A stretch of 64,000 nucleotides of DNA from positions 124,001-188,000 of the forward strand of contig NZ_FMCV01000008.1 of assembly GCF_900091565.1 (NCBI RefSeq), given 5' to 3'. This document shows positions 25,226-34,200 of this stretch, piece by piece. How positions within the stretch are numbered: the first letter of the stretch is position 1; each line of letters opens with the position of its first letter. The notes under the pieces are model-generated. The model saw only the letters and a list, made by a program, of their open reading frames with translations, had not been told where the DNA came from and did no database searches. The position numbers and the translations under genes are program-made. Source of the stretch: Micromonospora marina (lineage in GTDB: Bacteria > Actinomycetota > Actinomycetes > Mycobacteriales > Micromonosporaceae).

Positions 25226-27925
25226 GTGACAGCTACGACGCCGCGCCTGCTTCTCGTCGACGGACATTCCCTGGCATACCGGGCGTTCTTCGCCCTGCCG
25301 GTGGAGAACTTCTCCACCACCACGGGGCAGCCGACGAACGCCGTCTACGGCTTCACCTCGATGCTGATCAACGTGCTGCGCGACGAGCAGCCCACGCACA
25401 TCGTCGTGGCGTTCGACGTCTCCCGCCGCTCCTTCCGCACGGAGAGATACTCCGAGTACAAGGCCGGCCGCAGCGAGACCCCGACCGACTTCAAGGGCCA
25501 GGTCAGCCTGGTCAAGGAGGTCCTCGCCGCGCTGCGCGTGCCGGTGGTCGAGAAGGAGGGCTACGAGGCCGACGACGTCATCGCGACGCTCGCCTGCCAG
25601 GCCCGCGACCAGGGCATGGACGTGCTGATCACCACCGGCGACCGGGACGCGTTCCAGCTCGTCGGGGAGCGGGTGACGGTGCTCTATCCGCGCAAGGGCG
25701 TCTCCGACCTGGCCCGGATGGACCCGGCCGCGGTCGAGGCGAAGTACGGCGTCACCCCTGATCGCTACCGCGACCTGGCCGCGCTGGTCGGCGAGACCAG
25801 CGACAACCTGCCGGGCGTGCCCGGCGTCGGCCCGAAGACCGCGGCCAAGTGGATCAACCTGTACGGCGGCGTCGAGGGCGTGGTGGCCCGCGCCGACGAG
25901 ATCAAGGGCAAGGCCGGCGACAGCCTGCGTGAGCGGCTGGCCGACGTGATCCGCAACTACGAGATCAACTGCCTGGTCTCCGACCTGGAGCTGCCGGTCC
26001 GCCCCGAGGACGCCCGCTGGCAGGGCTGGGACCGCGAAGCGGTGCACCAGGTCTTCGACACCCTCCAGTTCCGCATCCTGCGCGACCGGCTCTACCAATA
26101 CCTCGAAGCGGTCGAGCCGGAGGCCGAGGCGGGCTTCGACCTGGCCGGCGAGGTGCTCACCGAGCCGGGTGCGCTCGCGGGCTGGCTCGGCACGCACGCA
26201 CCGGCGGGCGCACCGGTGGGCCTGGCGGTGACGCTCGACACCGGCCCCAACCGCCGGCACACCGCCACGGTGACCGGGATGGCGCTGGCCACCGCCGCCG
26301 GCGCGGGTGCCTGGTTCGACCCGAGTCGGCTGGACGCCGACGACGAGGCCGCGCTGGCCGGGTGGCTGGCCGACGCGGAGCGCCCGAAGGTGCTGCACGA
26401 CAGCAAACCGGCGGTGCTGGCGTTCGCCGCGCACGGTTGGGAGCTGCACGGCATCGCCCGCGACACCCAGATCGCCGCCTACCTGGCCCGCCCCGACCAG
26501 CGCTCCTACGACCTCACCGACCTGGCGCTGCGCTACCTGCACCGGGAGCTGCGCGTCGACGCGCCGGAGACCGGCCAGCTCACCCTGGACGGGCTCGGCG
26601 ACGAGGGGGTGGCCGAGCAGAACCTGATGCTCCAGGCCCGCGCCACGCTCGACCTGGCCGACGCGATCGACGCCGAGCTGTCCCGCGACGGGGAGCAGTC
26701 GGCGCGGCTGATGGCCGGCGTGGAGCTGCCGCTGATGCGGGTGCTCGCCACCATGGAACGCACCGGCATCGCCGCCGACACCGACTACCTCTCCGAGCTG
26801 GAGGCGCACTTCGCCGCCGAGGTGAAGGCCGCCGCCCAGGGCGCGTACGAGGTGGTCGGCCGGGAGTTCAACCTGGGCTCGCCGAAGCAGTTGCAGGAGA
26901 TCCTCTTCACCGAGCTGGGCCTGCCCAAGACCAAGCGGATCAAGACCGGCTACACCACCGACGCCGACGCGCTCCAGTGGCTCTACGCGCAGACCGAGCA
27001 CCCGCTGCTGCACCACCTGCTGCGCCACCGCGACGTGGCGAAGCTCAAGTCGACTGTCGACGGGCTGCTCAAGTCCGTCTCCGACGACGGCCGCATCCAC
27101 ACCACGTTCAACCAGACGGTGGCCGCGACCGGCCGGCTGTCCTCCACCGAGCCGAACCTGCAGAACATCCCGATCCGCACCGAGGAGGGGCGGCGGATCC
27201 GGCGCGCGTTCGTGGTCGGTGAGGGCTACGAGTGCCTGCTGACCGCCGACTACAGCCAGATCGAGATGCGGATCATGGCGCACCTGTCGTCGGACGACGC
27301 GCTGATCGAGGCGTTCAACTCCGGGCACGACTTCCACGCCGCCACCGCGTCCTCGGTCTTCACGGTCGAGGTCGGCGACGTCACCGCCGACCAACGCCGC
27401 AAGATCAAGGCGATGAACTACGGCCTGGCGTACGGGCTCAGCGCGTTCGGCCTGTCCCAGCAGCTCGGCATCAGCGCCGAGGAGGCGCGCGGGCTGATGG
27501 AGAACTACTTCGCCGGGTTCGGCGGGGTCCGCGACTACCTCCAGGAAGTGGTGGCCCGCGCCCGCCAGGACGGCTACACCTCCACCATCCTGGGCCGCCG
27601 CCGCTACCTGCCCGACCTGGTCAGCGACAACCGGCAGCGTCGCGAGATGGCCGAGCGGATGGCGCTCAACGCCCCGATCCAGGGTTCGGCGGCCGACATC
27701 ATCAAGGTCGCGATGCTGCACGTCGACAGCGCGCTGCGCGACGCGGGGCTGCGCTCGCGGATGCTGCTGCAGGTGCACGACGAACTGGTATTCGAGGTCG
27801 CCCCGGGCGAGCGGGAGACGCTGGAGGCGCTGGTGCGCAAGCAGATGGGCGAGGCGTACCCGCTGTCGGTGCCGCTTGAGGTGTCGGTGGGCGAGGGCCA
27901 CGACTGGAACAGCGCCGACCACTGA
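25226..27925 (+). CDS. polA: DNA polymerase I
   Basis: A repair and Okazaki-fragment polymerase, 899 residues. The 5' nuclease domain (about 1-290) has LLVDGHSLAYRAFFAL, YEADDVIATLA and GVPGVGPKTAAKWI. The middle 3'-5' exonuclease domain (about 310-480) lacks the DxE metal ligands; its first strand reads GLAVTLDTGPN, so proofreading should be lost, as in M. tuberculosis PolA. The polymerase domain has motif A DYSQIEMRIMAHLS, the O-helix RRKIKAMNYGLAYGL and motif C VHDELVFEV. The GTG at 25226 matches the promoter position for a leaderless mRNA. A large hairpin lies between it and the convergent merR gene. Confidence 0.97.
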   Translation: MTATTPRLLLVDGHSLAYRAFFALPVENFSTTTGQPTNAVYGFTSMLINVLRDEQPTHIVVAFDVSRRSFRTERYSEYKAGRSETPTDFKGQVSLVKEVLAALRVPVVEKEGYEADDVIATLACQARDQGMDVLITTGDRDAFQLVGERVTVLYPRKGVSDLARMDPAAVEAKYGVTPDRYRDLAALVGETSDNLPGVPGVGPKTAAKWINLYGGVEGVVARADEIKGKAGDSLRERLADVIRNYEINCLVSDLELPVRPEDARWQGWDREAVHQVFDTLQFRILRDRLYQYLEAVEPEAEAGFDLAGEVLTEPGALAGWLGTHAPAGAPVGLAVTLDTGPNRRHTATVTGMALATAAGAGAWFDPSRLDADDEAALAGWLADAERPKVLHDSKPAVLAFAAHGWELHGIARDTQIAAYLARPDQRSYDLTDLALRYLHRELRVDAPETGQLTLDGLGDEGVAEQNLMLQARATLDLADAIDAELSRDGEQSARLMAGVELPLMRVLATMERTGIAADTDYLSELEAHFAAEVKAAAQGAYEVVGREFNLGSPKQLQEILFTELGLPKTKRIKTGYTTDADALQWLYAQTEHPLLHHLLRHRDVAKLKSTVDGLLKSVSDDGRIHTTFNQTVAATGRLSSTEPNLQNIPIRTEEGRRIRRAFVVGEGYECLLTADYSQIEMRIMAHLSSDDALIEAFNSGHDFHAATASSVFTVEVGDVTADQRRKIKAMNYGLAYGLSAFGLSQQLGISAEEARGLMENYFAGFGGVRDYLQEVVARARQDGYTSTILGRRRYLPDLVSDNRQRREMAERMALNAPIQGSAADIIKVAMLHVDSALRDAGLRSRMLLQVHDELVFEVAPGERETLEALVRKQMGEAYPLSVPLEVSVGEGHDWNSADH

Positions 27926-27972
27926 CCCCCCCCGGTCAGCCCACCCGCGCCGGCCACCACCCGCCCGCCCCG

Positions 27973-28037
27973 GCGGTGATCAAGGAGTTTGTGTCCCCGA
28001 ACGGCCTCGGGCGGGACACAAACTCCTTGATCACCGC
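27973..28037. terminator. Long perfect hairpin between polA and merR
   Basis: 25-base perfectly complementary arms (27973-27997 and 28013-28037) flank a 15-base loop. The right arm overlaps the last codons of the convergent MerR gene, including its stop. It contains GATCAAGGAGTTTGTG, related to the GATCATGAAGTT repeats at 3469 and 48349. It should terminate transcription from both sides. Confidence 0.88.
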
Positions 28038-28432
28038 ACCGGAGGCGACGGCGGCGAGAGCAGAGGCTGGGGCGCCGGGGCGGCGGCCTGGAGGGCGGCG
28101 GCCAGACGGTCGCGGACGGCCACCTGGGCCGCGATCCGGGCGTCCAGCACGGCCAGCCGCTCCCAGCCGACCCGCAGCCCGGCCGGAGACGGCGACGCCG
28201 ACGCCACGTCCCCGTCCAGGCAGGGCAGGAAGACCCGCACGTCGTCCAACGTCAGCCCGGCGTCGAGCAGGTGGCGGATGTTGCGGACCCGGGTGACGAC
28301 CCCGTCGTCGTACTCGCGGTAGCCGTTCGCCGCCCGGGTCGACGTGATCAGCCCGTGTTCCTCGTAGTGCCGCAGGGCACGCGGCGTGCAGCCCGTCGCC
28401 GTCGCCACCGCGCCGATCCGCACCGCCGCCAC
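28031..28432 (-). CDS. MerR-family transcriptional regulator
   Basis: A 133-residue regulator with the MerR winged helix at the N-terminus: RIGAVATATGCTPRALRHYEEHGLI, in blocks over residues 4-29, then REYDDGVVTRVRNIRHLLDAGLTLDDV. A coiled dimerisation helix (AVLDARIAAQVAVRDRLAAAL) and a Pro-rich end follow. No cysteine cluster for metal binding is evident, since only isolated Cys residues occur. The GTG at 28432 is supported by AGAGGA five bases upstream. It lies 7 bases after the SDR gene on the same strand, so SDR and MerR are probably one operon. Confidence 0.88.
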   Translation of the reverse strand: MAAVRIGAVATATGCTPRALRHYEEHGLITSTRAANGYREYDDGVVTRVRNIRHLLDAGLTLDDVRVFLPCLDGDVASASPSPAGLRVGWERLAVLDARIAAQVAVRDRLAAALQAAAPAPQPLLSPPSPPVR

Positions 28433-28439
28433 CGTCCTC

Positions 28440-29189
28440 TCACGCGACCACCGCGCCCCCGTCCACCGGCAGCACCACACCGGTGACGAAGCCCGCCTCC
28501 GGCTCGCAGAGTCGCCGGATCGCCCAGGCTACGTCCTCCGGCCGGCCGATCCGACCCGCCGGGGTGTGCGCGAGCTGCCAGTCCCGCACCGCCGCGCGCT
28601 GCTCGGGGGAGAGGCCACTGTGCACGCCGATGGGGGTGTCGATCGCGCCGGGCGCCACCGCCACCACCCGGACGCCGCGCGGCGCGAGTTCCACCGCCCA
28701 GCTACGGGTCAGCGAGTCCAGCGCGGCCTTGCCCGCCGCGTACACCGAACTGCCCGGCCAGGCGCGCAGGCCGACCGACGTGGTGACGTTGACGATCACG
28801 CCACGGGTCGCGGCGAGCGCCTCGACGGCGGCGTGCGCCAGCCGGATCGGCGCGAACAGGTTCGTCTCCAGCTGCCGCCGGGCGGCGTCCTCGTCCAGCT
28901 CGGCCAGCAGGCCTCCACCTGCCACGCCCGCGTTGTTGACCAGGACGTCGAGGCGGCCGTACCGGTCGAGCGCGGCGCGGACGACCCGGTCCGGCCCGTC
29001 GGGAGCGGTGACGTCGGCGGTCAGCGGGGTGATGTCCGGCCGGCCGGCGGCGGTCTCCGACAGCGGCGCGGCGCGCCGGCCGACGGCGAGCACGGCGTAC
29101 CCGGAGGTGGCGAGGGAGCGTGCGGTGGCCCGGCCGATGCCGGTGCCCGCACCGGTGACCACGGCGGCGCGTGGCGTGCTGCGTTCCAT
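28440..29189 (-). CDS. Short-chain dehydrogenase/reductase (SDR)
   Basis: A 249-residue NAD(P)-dependent oxidoreductase. The cofactor motif is TGAGTGIG near residue 12, the NNAG motif is in LDVLVNNAGVAGG, and the active site has Ser in VTTSVGL and YAAGK. The C-terminal DPxxGxGG-like turn reads VTGVVLPVDGG. The ATG at 29189 removes an implausible 13-residue extension. The gene precedes merR in the same operon, which suggests that the regulator senses its substrate, but nothing identifies that compound. Confidence 0.92.
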   Translation of the reverse strand: MERSTPRAAVVTGAGTGIGRATARSLATSGYAVLAVGRRAAPLSETAAGRPDITPLTADVTAPDGPDRVVRAALDRYGRLDVLVNNAGVAGGGLLAELDEDAARRQLETNLFAPIRLAHAAVEALAATRGVIVNVTTSVGLRAWPGSSVYAAGKAALDSLTRSWAVELAPRGVRVVAVAPGAIDTPIGVHSGLSPEQRAAVRDWQLAHTPAGRIGRPEDVAWAIRRLCEPEAGFVTGVVLPVDGGAVVA

Positions 29190-29229
29190 GCCGGCATCGT
29201 CCGACCCTGCCGCCTGCGGCATGGTCAAG

Positions 29230-30096
29230 TCAGAGACCGATCAGTGCGGGCATCGCGTTTACCGCGCCGTGCACCACGAGCAGCGGCCACATCCGGCGGT
29301 ACCGGGACCACAGGTAACCGAGGAACAACCCGAGCACGCCGTGGTTGACGACCACAGTGGCCAGGTCGACTCCGGGCCGTCCGGTGCCCTGGATGGCCAC
29401 GTGCCAGGCCGCCCACACCAGCGACGCGAGCACGATCGCCGGCCAGCGGCCCAGCAGCGACTCCCACCGGGTCTGCAGCCACCGCCGGTAGAAGACCTCC
29501 TCCAGCAGCGCGTTCACCGCGAAGCCGGCCAGCAGGATGACGACGAGCGTCACCGGTCTGAAGGTCCGCCCCCAGTCGCTGGCCGGCACGGCCAGCGGCG
29601 TGGCGTAGCTGAGCACCAGCCACACCGCCACCGGCAGCGCCGGACCCCACCGGTGGGCGGCGTCCGGCGGGGCCGGCCCCGGCCGCCACCGCGGCGGCCA
29701 CCGGCGCGCGGCCAGGAACACCCCCGCCGGTACGCCGAGCAGCAGCGCGAGCTTCAACACGGTGTACGCCGGTTCGCCGCCGAGCAGCGGCATGACGGCG
29801 GCGAACGCGATCCCGGCCAGCAGCAGCGGCACCGCCTCGCGGTACGGCGCGACCGGGTCCGGCCACCTCGGATCGGAGGTGGGTGGGATCAGCCGGATCA
29901 GCGCGATCCCGGCCAGCGCCGGGATCCACCGGCTCCACATCGGTACGGTGCCGTCGTGGTCGGCGCTGTACCTGATGCCGGTGTTGCCGGTGACCACCAG
30001 GAGGACCGCCGAGACGACGACGAGCCCGAGGCCGGCCAGGAGGACCACCTGTCCGGCGCGGGGATGACGGCCGGCGGTCGAGACGTCTGTCGTCAT
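29230..30096 (-). CDS. CPBP-family intramembrane metalloprotease
   Basis: A membrane-embedded protease of the CAAX-protease/bacteriocin-processing (Abi) family, 288 residues with about eight hydrophobic helices. The three family motifs are visible near the end: EEVFYRRWLQ (the EExxxR catalytic glutamates), WAAWHV (Fxx(x)H-type) and VVHGAVNA (HxxxN-type). Members process prenylated or peptide substrates, or act in self-immunity and stress responses; the substrate here is unknown. An alternative GTG start lies at 30105. It is upstream of and co-directional with the SDR gene, but 40 bases apart. Confidence 0.88.
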   Translation of the reverse strand: MTTDVSTAGRHPRAGQVVLLAGLGLVVVSAVLLVVTGNTGIRYSADHDGTVPMWSRWIPALAGIALIRLIPPTSDPRWPDPVAPYREAVPLLLAGIAFAAVMPLLGGEPAYTVLKLALLLGVPAGVFLAARRWPPRWRPGPAPPDAAHRWGPALPVAVWLVLSYATPLAVPASDWGRTFRPVTLVVILLAGFAVNALLEEVFYRRWLQTRWESLLGRWPAIVLASLVWAAWHVAIQGTGRPGVDLATVVVNHGVLGLFLGYLWSRYRRMWPLLVVHGAVNAMPALIGL

Positions 30097-30136
30097 CACC
30101 GGCACGGTACCAACGCGCCGCGAACGGACCGGCTGC

Positions 30137-30484
30137 TCAGCCCTTGAGCGGGTCGTGTCCCCAGTTCATCAACGACCAGCGCCACCTGGTGTCCCGGACG
30201 TCGCCCGCGGGGCGTTGCGCCAGGTGGCGGTGCACGTACCCGATCACCTTGCGCATGTGCTTGTAGTCGGCGGCGGTGAGGTCGGCGCGCTTGCGGCGCA
30301 GCAGGTCGACGATGCGCCGGCCGGAGTCGTGGCCGACCGACTCGCCGCCCTTGGTGCCCGGCTTGTGCCAGCCGACGTGCTTGGACTCGTCGGTCTCCAG
30401 CCAGCGGGTCAGCTCGGCGGGCTTCATGTTCACCGCGTCGGTGAACTCCCGGTACGTCTGCTGCGGGTCCTCAGCGCGAGTCAT
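30137..30484 (-). CDS. DUF3140-family protein
   Basis: A 115-residue cytosolic protein matching the DUF3140 pattern: EFTDAVNMKPAELTRWLETDESKHVGW, spread over residues about 13-40, then SVGHDSGRRIVDLLRRK and YKHMRKVIGYVHRHLAQRP. It ends with a segment rich in Trp and Arg (RDTRWRWSLMNWGHDP). Function is unknown; the strongly basic surface suggests nucleic-acid contact. Its start lies inside the end of the TUDOR-type gene upstream (14-base overlap), so the two are translationally coupled. Confidence 0.8.
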   Translation of the reverse strand: MTRAEDPQQTYREFTDAVNMKPAELTRWLETDESKHVGWHKPGTKGGESVGHDSGRRIVDLLRRKRADLTAADYKHMRKVIGYVHRHLAQRPAGDVRDTRWRWSLMNWGHDPLKG

Positions 30485-30689
30485 GGCGAAGCACCTCCGG
30501 GCGGTGGGCCACGTCGCGGCCCGAGTCGTCGTTGGTGATCCGGTACTGCGGCTGCTCGGGCGAGGCGTTCACGGTGTGCCCGCGGACGTGGGTGCGCTCG
30601 GTCAGCTTCTCCTTGACGACGCCGTACGCCCGGCCGCTGTGGCTGGCCCAGGAGACGTGGTCGCCGGCGCGGAATTCCTTCTCGGCCAT
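30471..30689 (-). CDS. HVA1/DUF2945 TUDOR-like small protein
   Basis: A 72-residue single-domain protein of the hypervirulence-associated (HVA1, DUF2945) TUDOR-like family. Typical features are FRAGDHVSWASHSGRAYGVV at the N-terminus, which forms the SH3-like barrel, and the closing PQYRITNDDSGRDVAHRPEVL pattern. It is the first gene of a coupled pair with the DUF3140 gene. Bacterial members have no assigned function. Its recurrent partnership with DUF3140 suggests a common role, perhaps in nucleoid or stress physiology; this is inference. Confidence 0.82.
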   Translation of the reverse strand: MAEKEFRAGDHVSWASHSGRAYGVVKEKLTERTHVRGHTVNASPEQPQYRITNDDSGRDVAHRPEVLRHDSR

Positions 30690-30730
30690 GCCGGGCGGTT
30701 ACCCGGAGCGGATACCGAGTAACGGCGTCG

Positions 30731-31333
30731 TCAGGGCCGGATCTCCGCGACCGGCAGCTTGATCGCGAAGGGCTCGGACAACTCGATCACCTCGCTGCCG
30801 TCGTCCACCAGTTCGTACTGCCGCTCGCCGCCCGGGCCGATCCGGTCACCGAGGCGGTACGCGTAGAGGTGCACCGGATCCTGCTCGATCCGCCAGTAGA
30901 ACGGGATCCCGGCGGCGGCGTACTCGCCCGGCTTGGCGAACCGGTCGACCCGCCGGGTGCCGGGGGAGACGATCTCGACGGCCAGGACGACGTCCGCCGG
31001 TCGTAGCAGCCAGCAGTCGGACGGCAGTTCGGCGCGGTGGAGCAGGACGTCGGGTCGGCGGCTGGCGTCGATGTCCAACCCGACGCTCACCGCCTGGGTC
31101 GCACGCAGATGCGCCGGCACGTGGGATCGTAGCCACCAGGTCAGCAGGCAGGCGACGTCCTGGTGGTGGAGAGTAGGCAAGGGCGTCACGTGGATGATGC
31201 CGTCGACCAGTTCGACGCGGGGTGCGTCGGGCGGCAGCGTCAGCAACTCCTCCACCATGTGGTCGGCACGCTGTTGCCGAAGCGGGTCCGGACGCCATGG
31301 AGAGGATGGGGTCGCGATCGGCTCGGCGCTCAC
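30731..31333 (-). CDS. Uma2-family (PD-(D/E)XK-like) nuclease
   Basis: A 200-residue member of the Uma2/DUF820 restriction-endonuclease-like fold. The core is seen in VELVDGIIHVTPLP, the metal-site RRPDVLLHR (Asp), LAVEIVSPGTRRVDRFAKPGEYAAAG, split over about 115-140 with its Glu and Lys, and IPFYWRIEQDP. The family is widespread in actinomycetes and cyanobacteria, usually as single orphan genes, with no firm biological role. There is no methyltransferase for DNA nearby, so it is not a classical restriction system. Confidence 0.87.
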   Translation of the reverse strand: MSAEPIATPSSPWRPDPLRQQRADHMVEELLTLPPDAPRVELVDGIIHVTPLPTLHHQDVACLLTWWLRSHVPAHLRATQAVSVGLDIDASRRPDVLLHRAELPSDCWLLRPADVVLAVEIVSPGTRRVDRFAKPGEYAAAGIPFYWRIEQDPVHLYAYRLGDRIGPGGERQYELVDDGSEVIELSEPFAIKLPVAEIRP

Positions 31334-31389
31334 CAGGGCAGCATGGGGGCGTCATCGCCGGCCCGATCGCACCGCGCGTCCGTCCGGCG

Positions 31390-32193
31390 TCAGCCGGCCG
31401 GCTTCTCGGTGACGAAGATGGCCGTGCCGGGGAACAGCCGTCCGCGCAGCGGGCTCCACTGGCCCCAGACCCCCTCGTGCCCGGCCGGCCACTCCGGCTC
31501 CACCAGGTCCAGCAGGCGGAACCCGGCGCCGACCAGCTCCCGGATCCGGTCGCCCAGGGTGCGGTGCTGCTCGACGTACGTGGCCACGCCGTGCTCGTCC
31601 TGCTCGACGTAGGGGGAGCGGTCGAAGTACGAGTGCACGGCGGTCAGTCCGCCCTCGCCCGGGTCGTCCAGGAAGATCCAGCGCATCGGGTGGGTGACCG
31701 AGAAGACCCACCGGCCGCCGGGGCGCAGCACCCGGGCCACCTCGCGCATCGCCGCCGCCGAGTCGTCCACGAACGGGATCGCGCCGAACGCCGTGCAGAC
31801 GGTGTCGAACGCCTCGTCGGCGAAGGGCAGCGCGAGCGCGTCGGCCTGCACCAGTGGCACGCGTACCCCGGTGCGGCCGGCGGCCCCGGCGGCGTGCCGC
31901 AACATGCCGGCGGACAGGTCGAGCGCGACCGGCCGGGCACCCTGGGCGGCGAGCCAGCGGGCTGCGGCGGCGGCCCCGGCGCCGAGTTCGAGGATCCGTC
32001 GGCCGGCCACGTCGCCGAGCAGCCGGGCGTCGGCCTCGCGCAGCCCCTCCGGGCACCAGACGAAGTCGGCGTCGCCGAGGAACGCGCCGTGCTCGGCCTG
32101 GTACGCGTCGGCGTCGGTGTCCCACCATCCGCGGTTGGCGCGGCGGATCTCGCCGGCGTCGACCCGTCGGCGGGTCACCCTGTCGTCGTCCAC
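31390..32193 (-). CDS. Class I SAM-dependent methyltransferase
   Basis: A 267-residue cytosolic methyltransferase. Motif I is ILELGAGAAAAARWL (about residue 65-80), motif II includes VALDLSAGMLRHA, the adenine-binding Asp is in VQADALALPFADEAFD, and the post-motif is EVARVLRPGGRWVFSVTHP. The N-terminal WWDTDADAYQAEHG and the C-terminal RLLDLVEPEWP are typical of actinomycete members of unknown specificity. It stands alone, co-directional with the Uma2 gene but 56 bases from it. Confidence 0.88.
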   Translation of the reverse strand: MDDDRVTRRRVDAGEIRRANRGWWDTDADAYQAEHGAFLGDADFVWCPEGLREADARLLGDVAGRRILELGAGAAAAARWLAAQGARPVALDLSAGMLRHAAGAAGRTGVRVPLVQADALALPFADEAFDTVCTAFGAIPFVDDSAAAMREVARVLRPGGRWVFSVTHPMRWIFLDDPGEGGLTAVHSYFDRSPYVEQDEHGVATYVEQHRTLGDRIRELVGAGFRLLDLVEPEWPAGHEGVWGQWSPLRGRLFPGTAIFVTEKPAG

Positions 32194-32548
32194 GGGTTCA
32201 CGCTAGGTCCGTACGGCCCGGACCGGTGCGGTGGGGGTGGCGGCCGGGACAGGTGTGACGGACGAGACAGCTGTGGCACCTTACCGAGCAAAATCTCCGC
32301 TTTCGCAGCGGATGAGTTCGCACGGACCCGGGAGGGCTTGCACGCTGTGGTAATGCAGCGGGTAGGCTAGACGATGCGCTCGCGGATCGTGTGCCTCGGC
32401 AGGGAGCAGGTGCGCGGTCACCGGAGCCACTAATGATCTTCTCGCGTCGATCGTTCGGTGTGCCCGGCGGCGGATCCGCTGGCGCGGAAGAGTCACCGCG
32501 ACACCCATGCCCGCTGTGACAACCCATCCGACCGGAGCAACCGCCCAC
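32194..32548 (+). promoter_or_regulatory. rpsA upstream region with putative promoter
   Basis: This 355-base stretch has no gene. TTGCAC (32338-32343) and TAGGCT (32363-32368) are separated by 19 bases and could be the rpsA promoter, giving a leader of about 175 bases. GGAG at 32534-32537 is the probable rpsA ribosome-binding site. A long leader would allow autogenous control by S1, as in other bacteria, but I see no defined structure. Confidence 0.4.
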
Positions 32549-34039
32549 ATGACGAGCAGCATCGAGGCCACCTCGAGCGCCAACAAGGTCACCGTCGACG
32601 ACCTCGGCTCTGAGGAAGCTTTCCTCGCCGCGATCGACGAGACCATCAAGTACTTCAACGACGGCGACATTGTCGAAGGCACCGTCGTCAAGGTCGATCG
32701 GGACGAGGTCCTGCTCGACATCGGCTACAAGACCGAGGGCGTCATCCCCTCTCGGGAGCTGTCGATCAAGCACGACGTGGACCCGGCCGAGGTCGTTTCG
32801 GTGGGTGACCACATCGAGGCCCTCGTCCTCCAGAAGGAGGACAAGGAGGGTCGGCTGATCCTCTCCAAGAAGCGGGCGCAGTACGAGCGGGCCTGGGGCA
32901 CGATCGAGAAGATCAAGGACGAGGACGGCGTCGTCCGCGGCTCGGTCATCGAGGTCGTCAAGGGTGGTCTCATCCTCGACATCGGCCTGCGTGGCTTCCT
33001 GCCCGCGTCGCTCGTCGAGATGCGGCGTGTGCGTGACCTGCAGCCGTACGTCGGCCGCGAGCTCGAAGCCAAGATCATCGAGCTGGACAAGAACCGCAAC
33101 AACGTGGTCCTGTCCCGCCGTGCCTGGCTGGAGCAGACGCAGTCCGAGGTGCGCACCGAGTTCCTCAACAAGCTCCAGAAGGGGCAGGTCCGCAAGGGCG
33201 TCGTCTCCTCGATCGTCAACTTCGGCGCGTTCGTCGACCTGGGCGGCGTGGACGGCCTCGTGCACGTCTCCGAGCTGTCCTGGAAGCACATCGACCACCC
33301 GTCCGAGGTCGTCGAGGTGGGCCAGGAGGTCGAGGTCGAGGTCCTGGACGTCGACCTGGACCGCGAGCGGGTCTCGCTGTCGCTGAAGGCGACGCAGGAG
33401 GACCCGTGGCGTCAGTTCGCCCGCACCCACGCGATCCAGCAGATCGTGCCGGGTAAGGTCACCAAGCTGGTGCCGTTCGGTGCGTTCGTCCGCGTGGACG
33501 ACGGCATCGAGGGCCTGGTCCACATCTCCGAGCTGGCCGAGCGCCACGTGGAGATCCCGGAGCAGGTCGTGCAGGTCGGCTCCGAGGTCATGGTCAAGGT
33601 CATCGACATCGACCTGGAGCGCCGCCGGATCTCGCTGTCGCTCAAGCAGGCCAACGAGGGCTTCGTCGAGGGCGAGGAGCACTTCGACCCGACCCTCTAC
33701 GGCATGGCCGCGACGTACGACGAGCAGGGCAACTACATCTACCCGGAGGGCTTCGACCCGGAGACGGGCGAGTGGCTCGAGGGCTACGACAAGCAGCGCG
33801 AGACCTGGGAGCAGCAGTACGCCGAGGCGCGTCAGCGCTGGGAGGCCCACACCAAGCAGGTGCAGACCTCCCGCGCCGCCGACGCCGAGGCCGCTGCCAA
33901 CCCGGCTCCGCCCGCCACCAGCGGCACCACCTCAACCTCTACCTCGGCCCCGAGCCGTCAGGCCGAGGAGCCGGCCGGCACGCTCGCGACCGACGAGGCG
34001 CTCGCCGCGCTGCGGGAGAAGCTCGCCGGCGGCAAGTGA
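32549..34039 (+). CDS. rpsA: 30S ribosomal protein S1
   Basis: An mRNA-binding ribosomal protein required for initiation on structured messages, 496 residues. Four S1 (OB-fold) repeats run between about residues 38 and 367, for example GDIVEGTVVKVDRDEVLLDIGYKTEG, given here only by its start at 39, GVVSSIVNFGAFVDLGGVDGL and GKVTKLVPFGAFVRVDDGIEGL. The long acidic and Ala/Thr/Pro-rich tail (about 370-496) is unstructured, as in mycobacteria. It lies between polA and coaE, as in M. tuberculosis Rv1629-Rv1631. Confidence 0.97.
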   Translation: MTSSIEATSSANKVTVDDLGSEEAFLAAIDETIKYFNDGDIVEGTVVKVDRDEVLLDIGYKTEGVIPSRELSIKHDVDPAEVVSVGDHIEALVLQKEDKEGRLILSKKRAQYERAWGTIEKIKDEDGVVRGSVIEVVKGGLILDIGLRGFLPASLVEMRRVRDLQPYVGRELEAKIIELDKNRNNVVLSRRAWLEQTQSEVRTEFLNKLQKGQVRKGVVSSIVNFGAFVDLGGVDGLVHVSELSWKHIDHPSEVVEVGQEVEVEVLDVDLDRERVSLSLKATQEDPWRQFARTHAIQQIVPGKVTKLVPFGAFVRVDDGIEGLVHISELAERHVEIPEQVVQVGSEVMVKVIDIDLERRRISLSLKQANEGFVEGEEHFDPTLYGMAATYDEQGNYIYPEGFDPETGEWLEGYDKQRETWEQQYAEARQRWEAHTKQVQTSRAADAEAAANPAPPATSGTTSTSTSAPSRQAEEPAGTLATDEALAALREKLAGGK

Positions 34040-34090
34040 CCGGACGCTGACGCCTGTCCGTCCCACCGGACGAACCGGCGACTGCCTCTG

Positions 34091-34151
34091 ACGACGGGCC
34101 CCGTCCCCGCGTTCCGCACCAGCGGAGCGCCGGGGGCGGGGCCCGCGTCGT
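34091..34151 (+). terminator. Hairpin after rpsA
   Basis: ACGACG-GGCCCCG... at 34091 pairs with ...CGGGGCCC-G-CGTCGT ending at 34151, with one bulge. An inner CCGC/GCGG stem lies in the loop. There is no T-run. It probably ends rpsA transcription before coaE. Confidence 0.65.
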
Positions 34152-34200
34152 GTGCCGGGCGGGTTTGGCATGCCTGCGCCGGATCCGGTTGACTGTCCGG

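Noticed and set aside
24266..27922. A 1218-codon open frame opposite polA
   Set aside because: The translation is low-complexity and Arg/Gly/His-rich without motifs, and polA is certain on the other strand.
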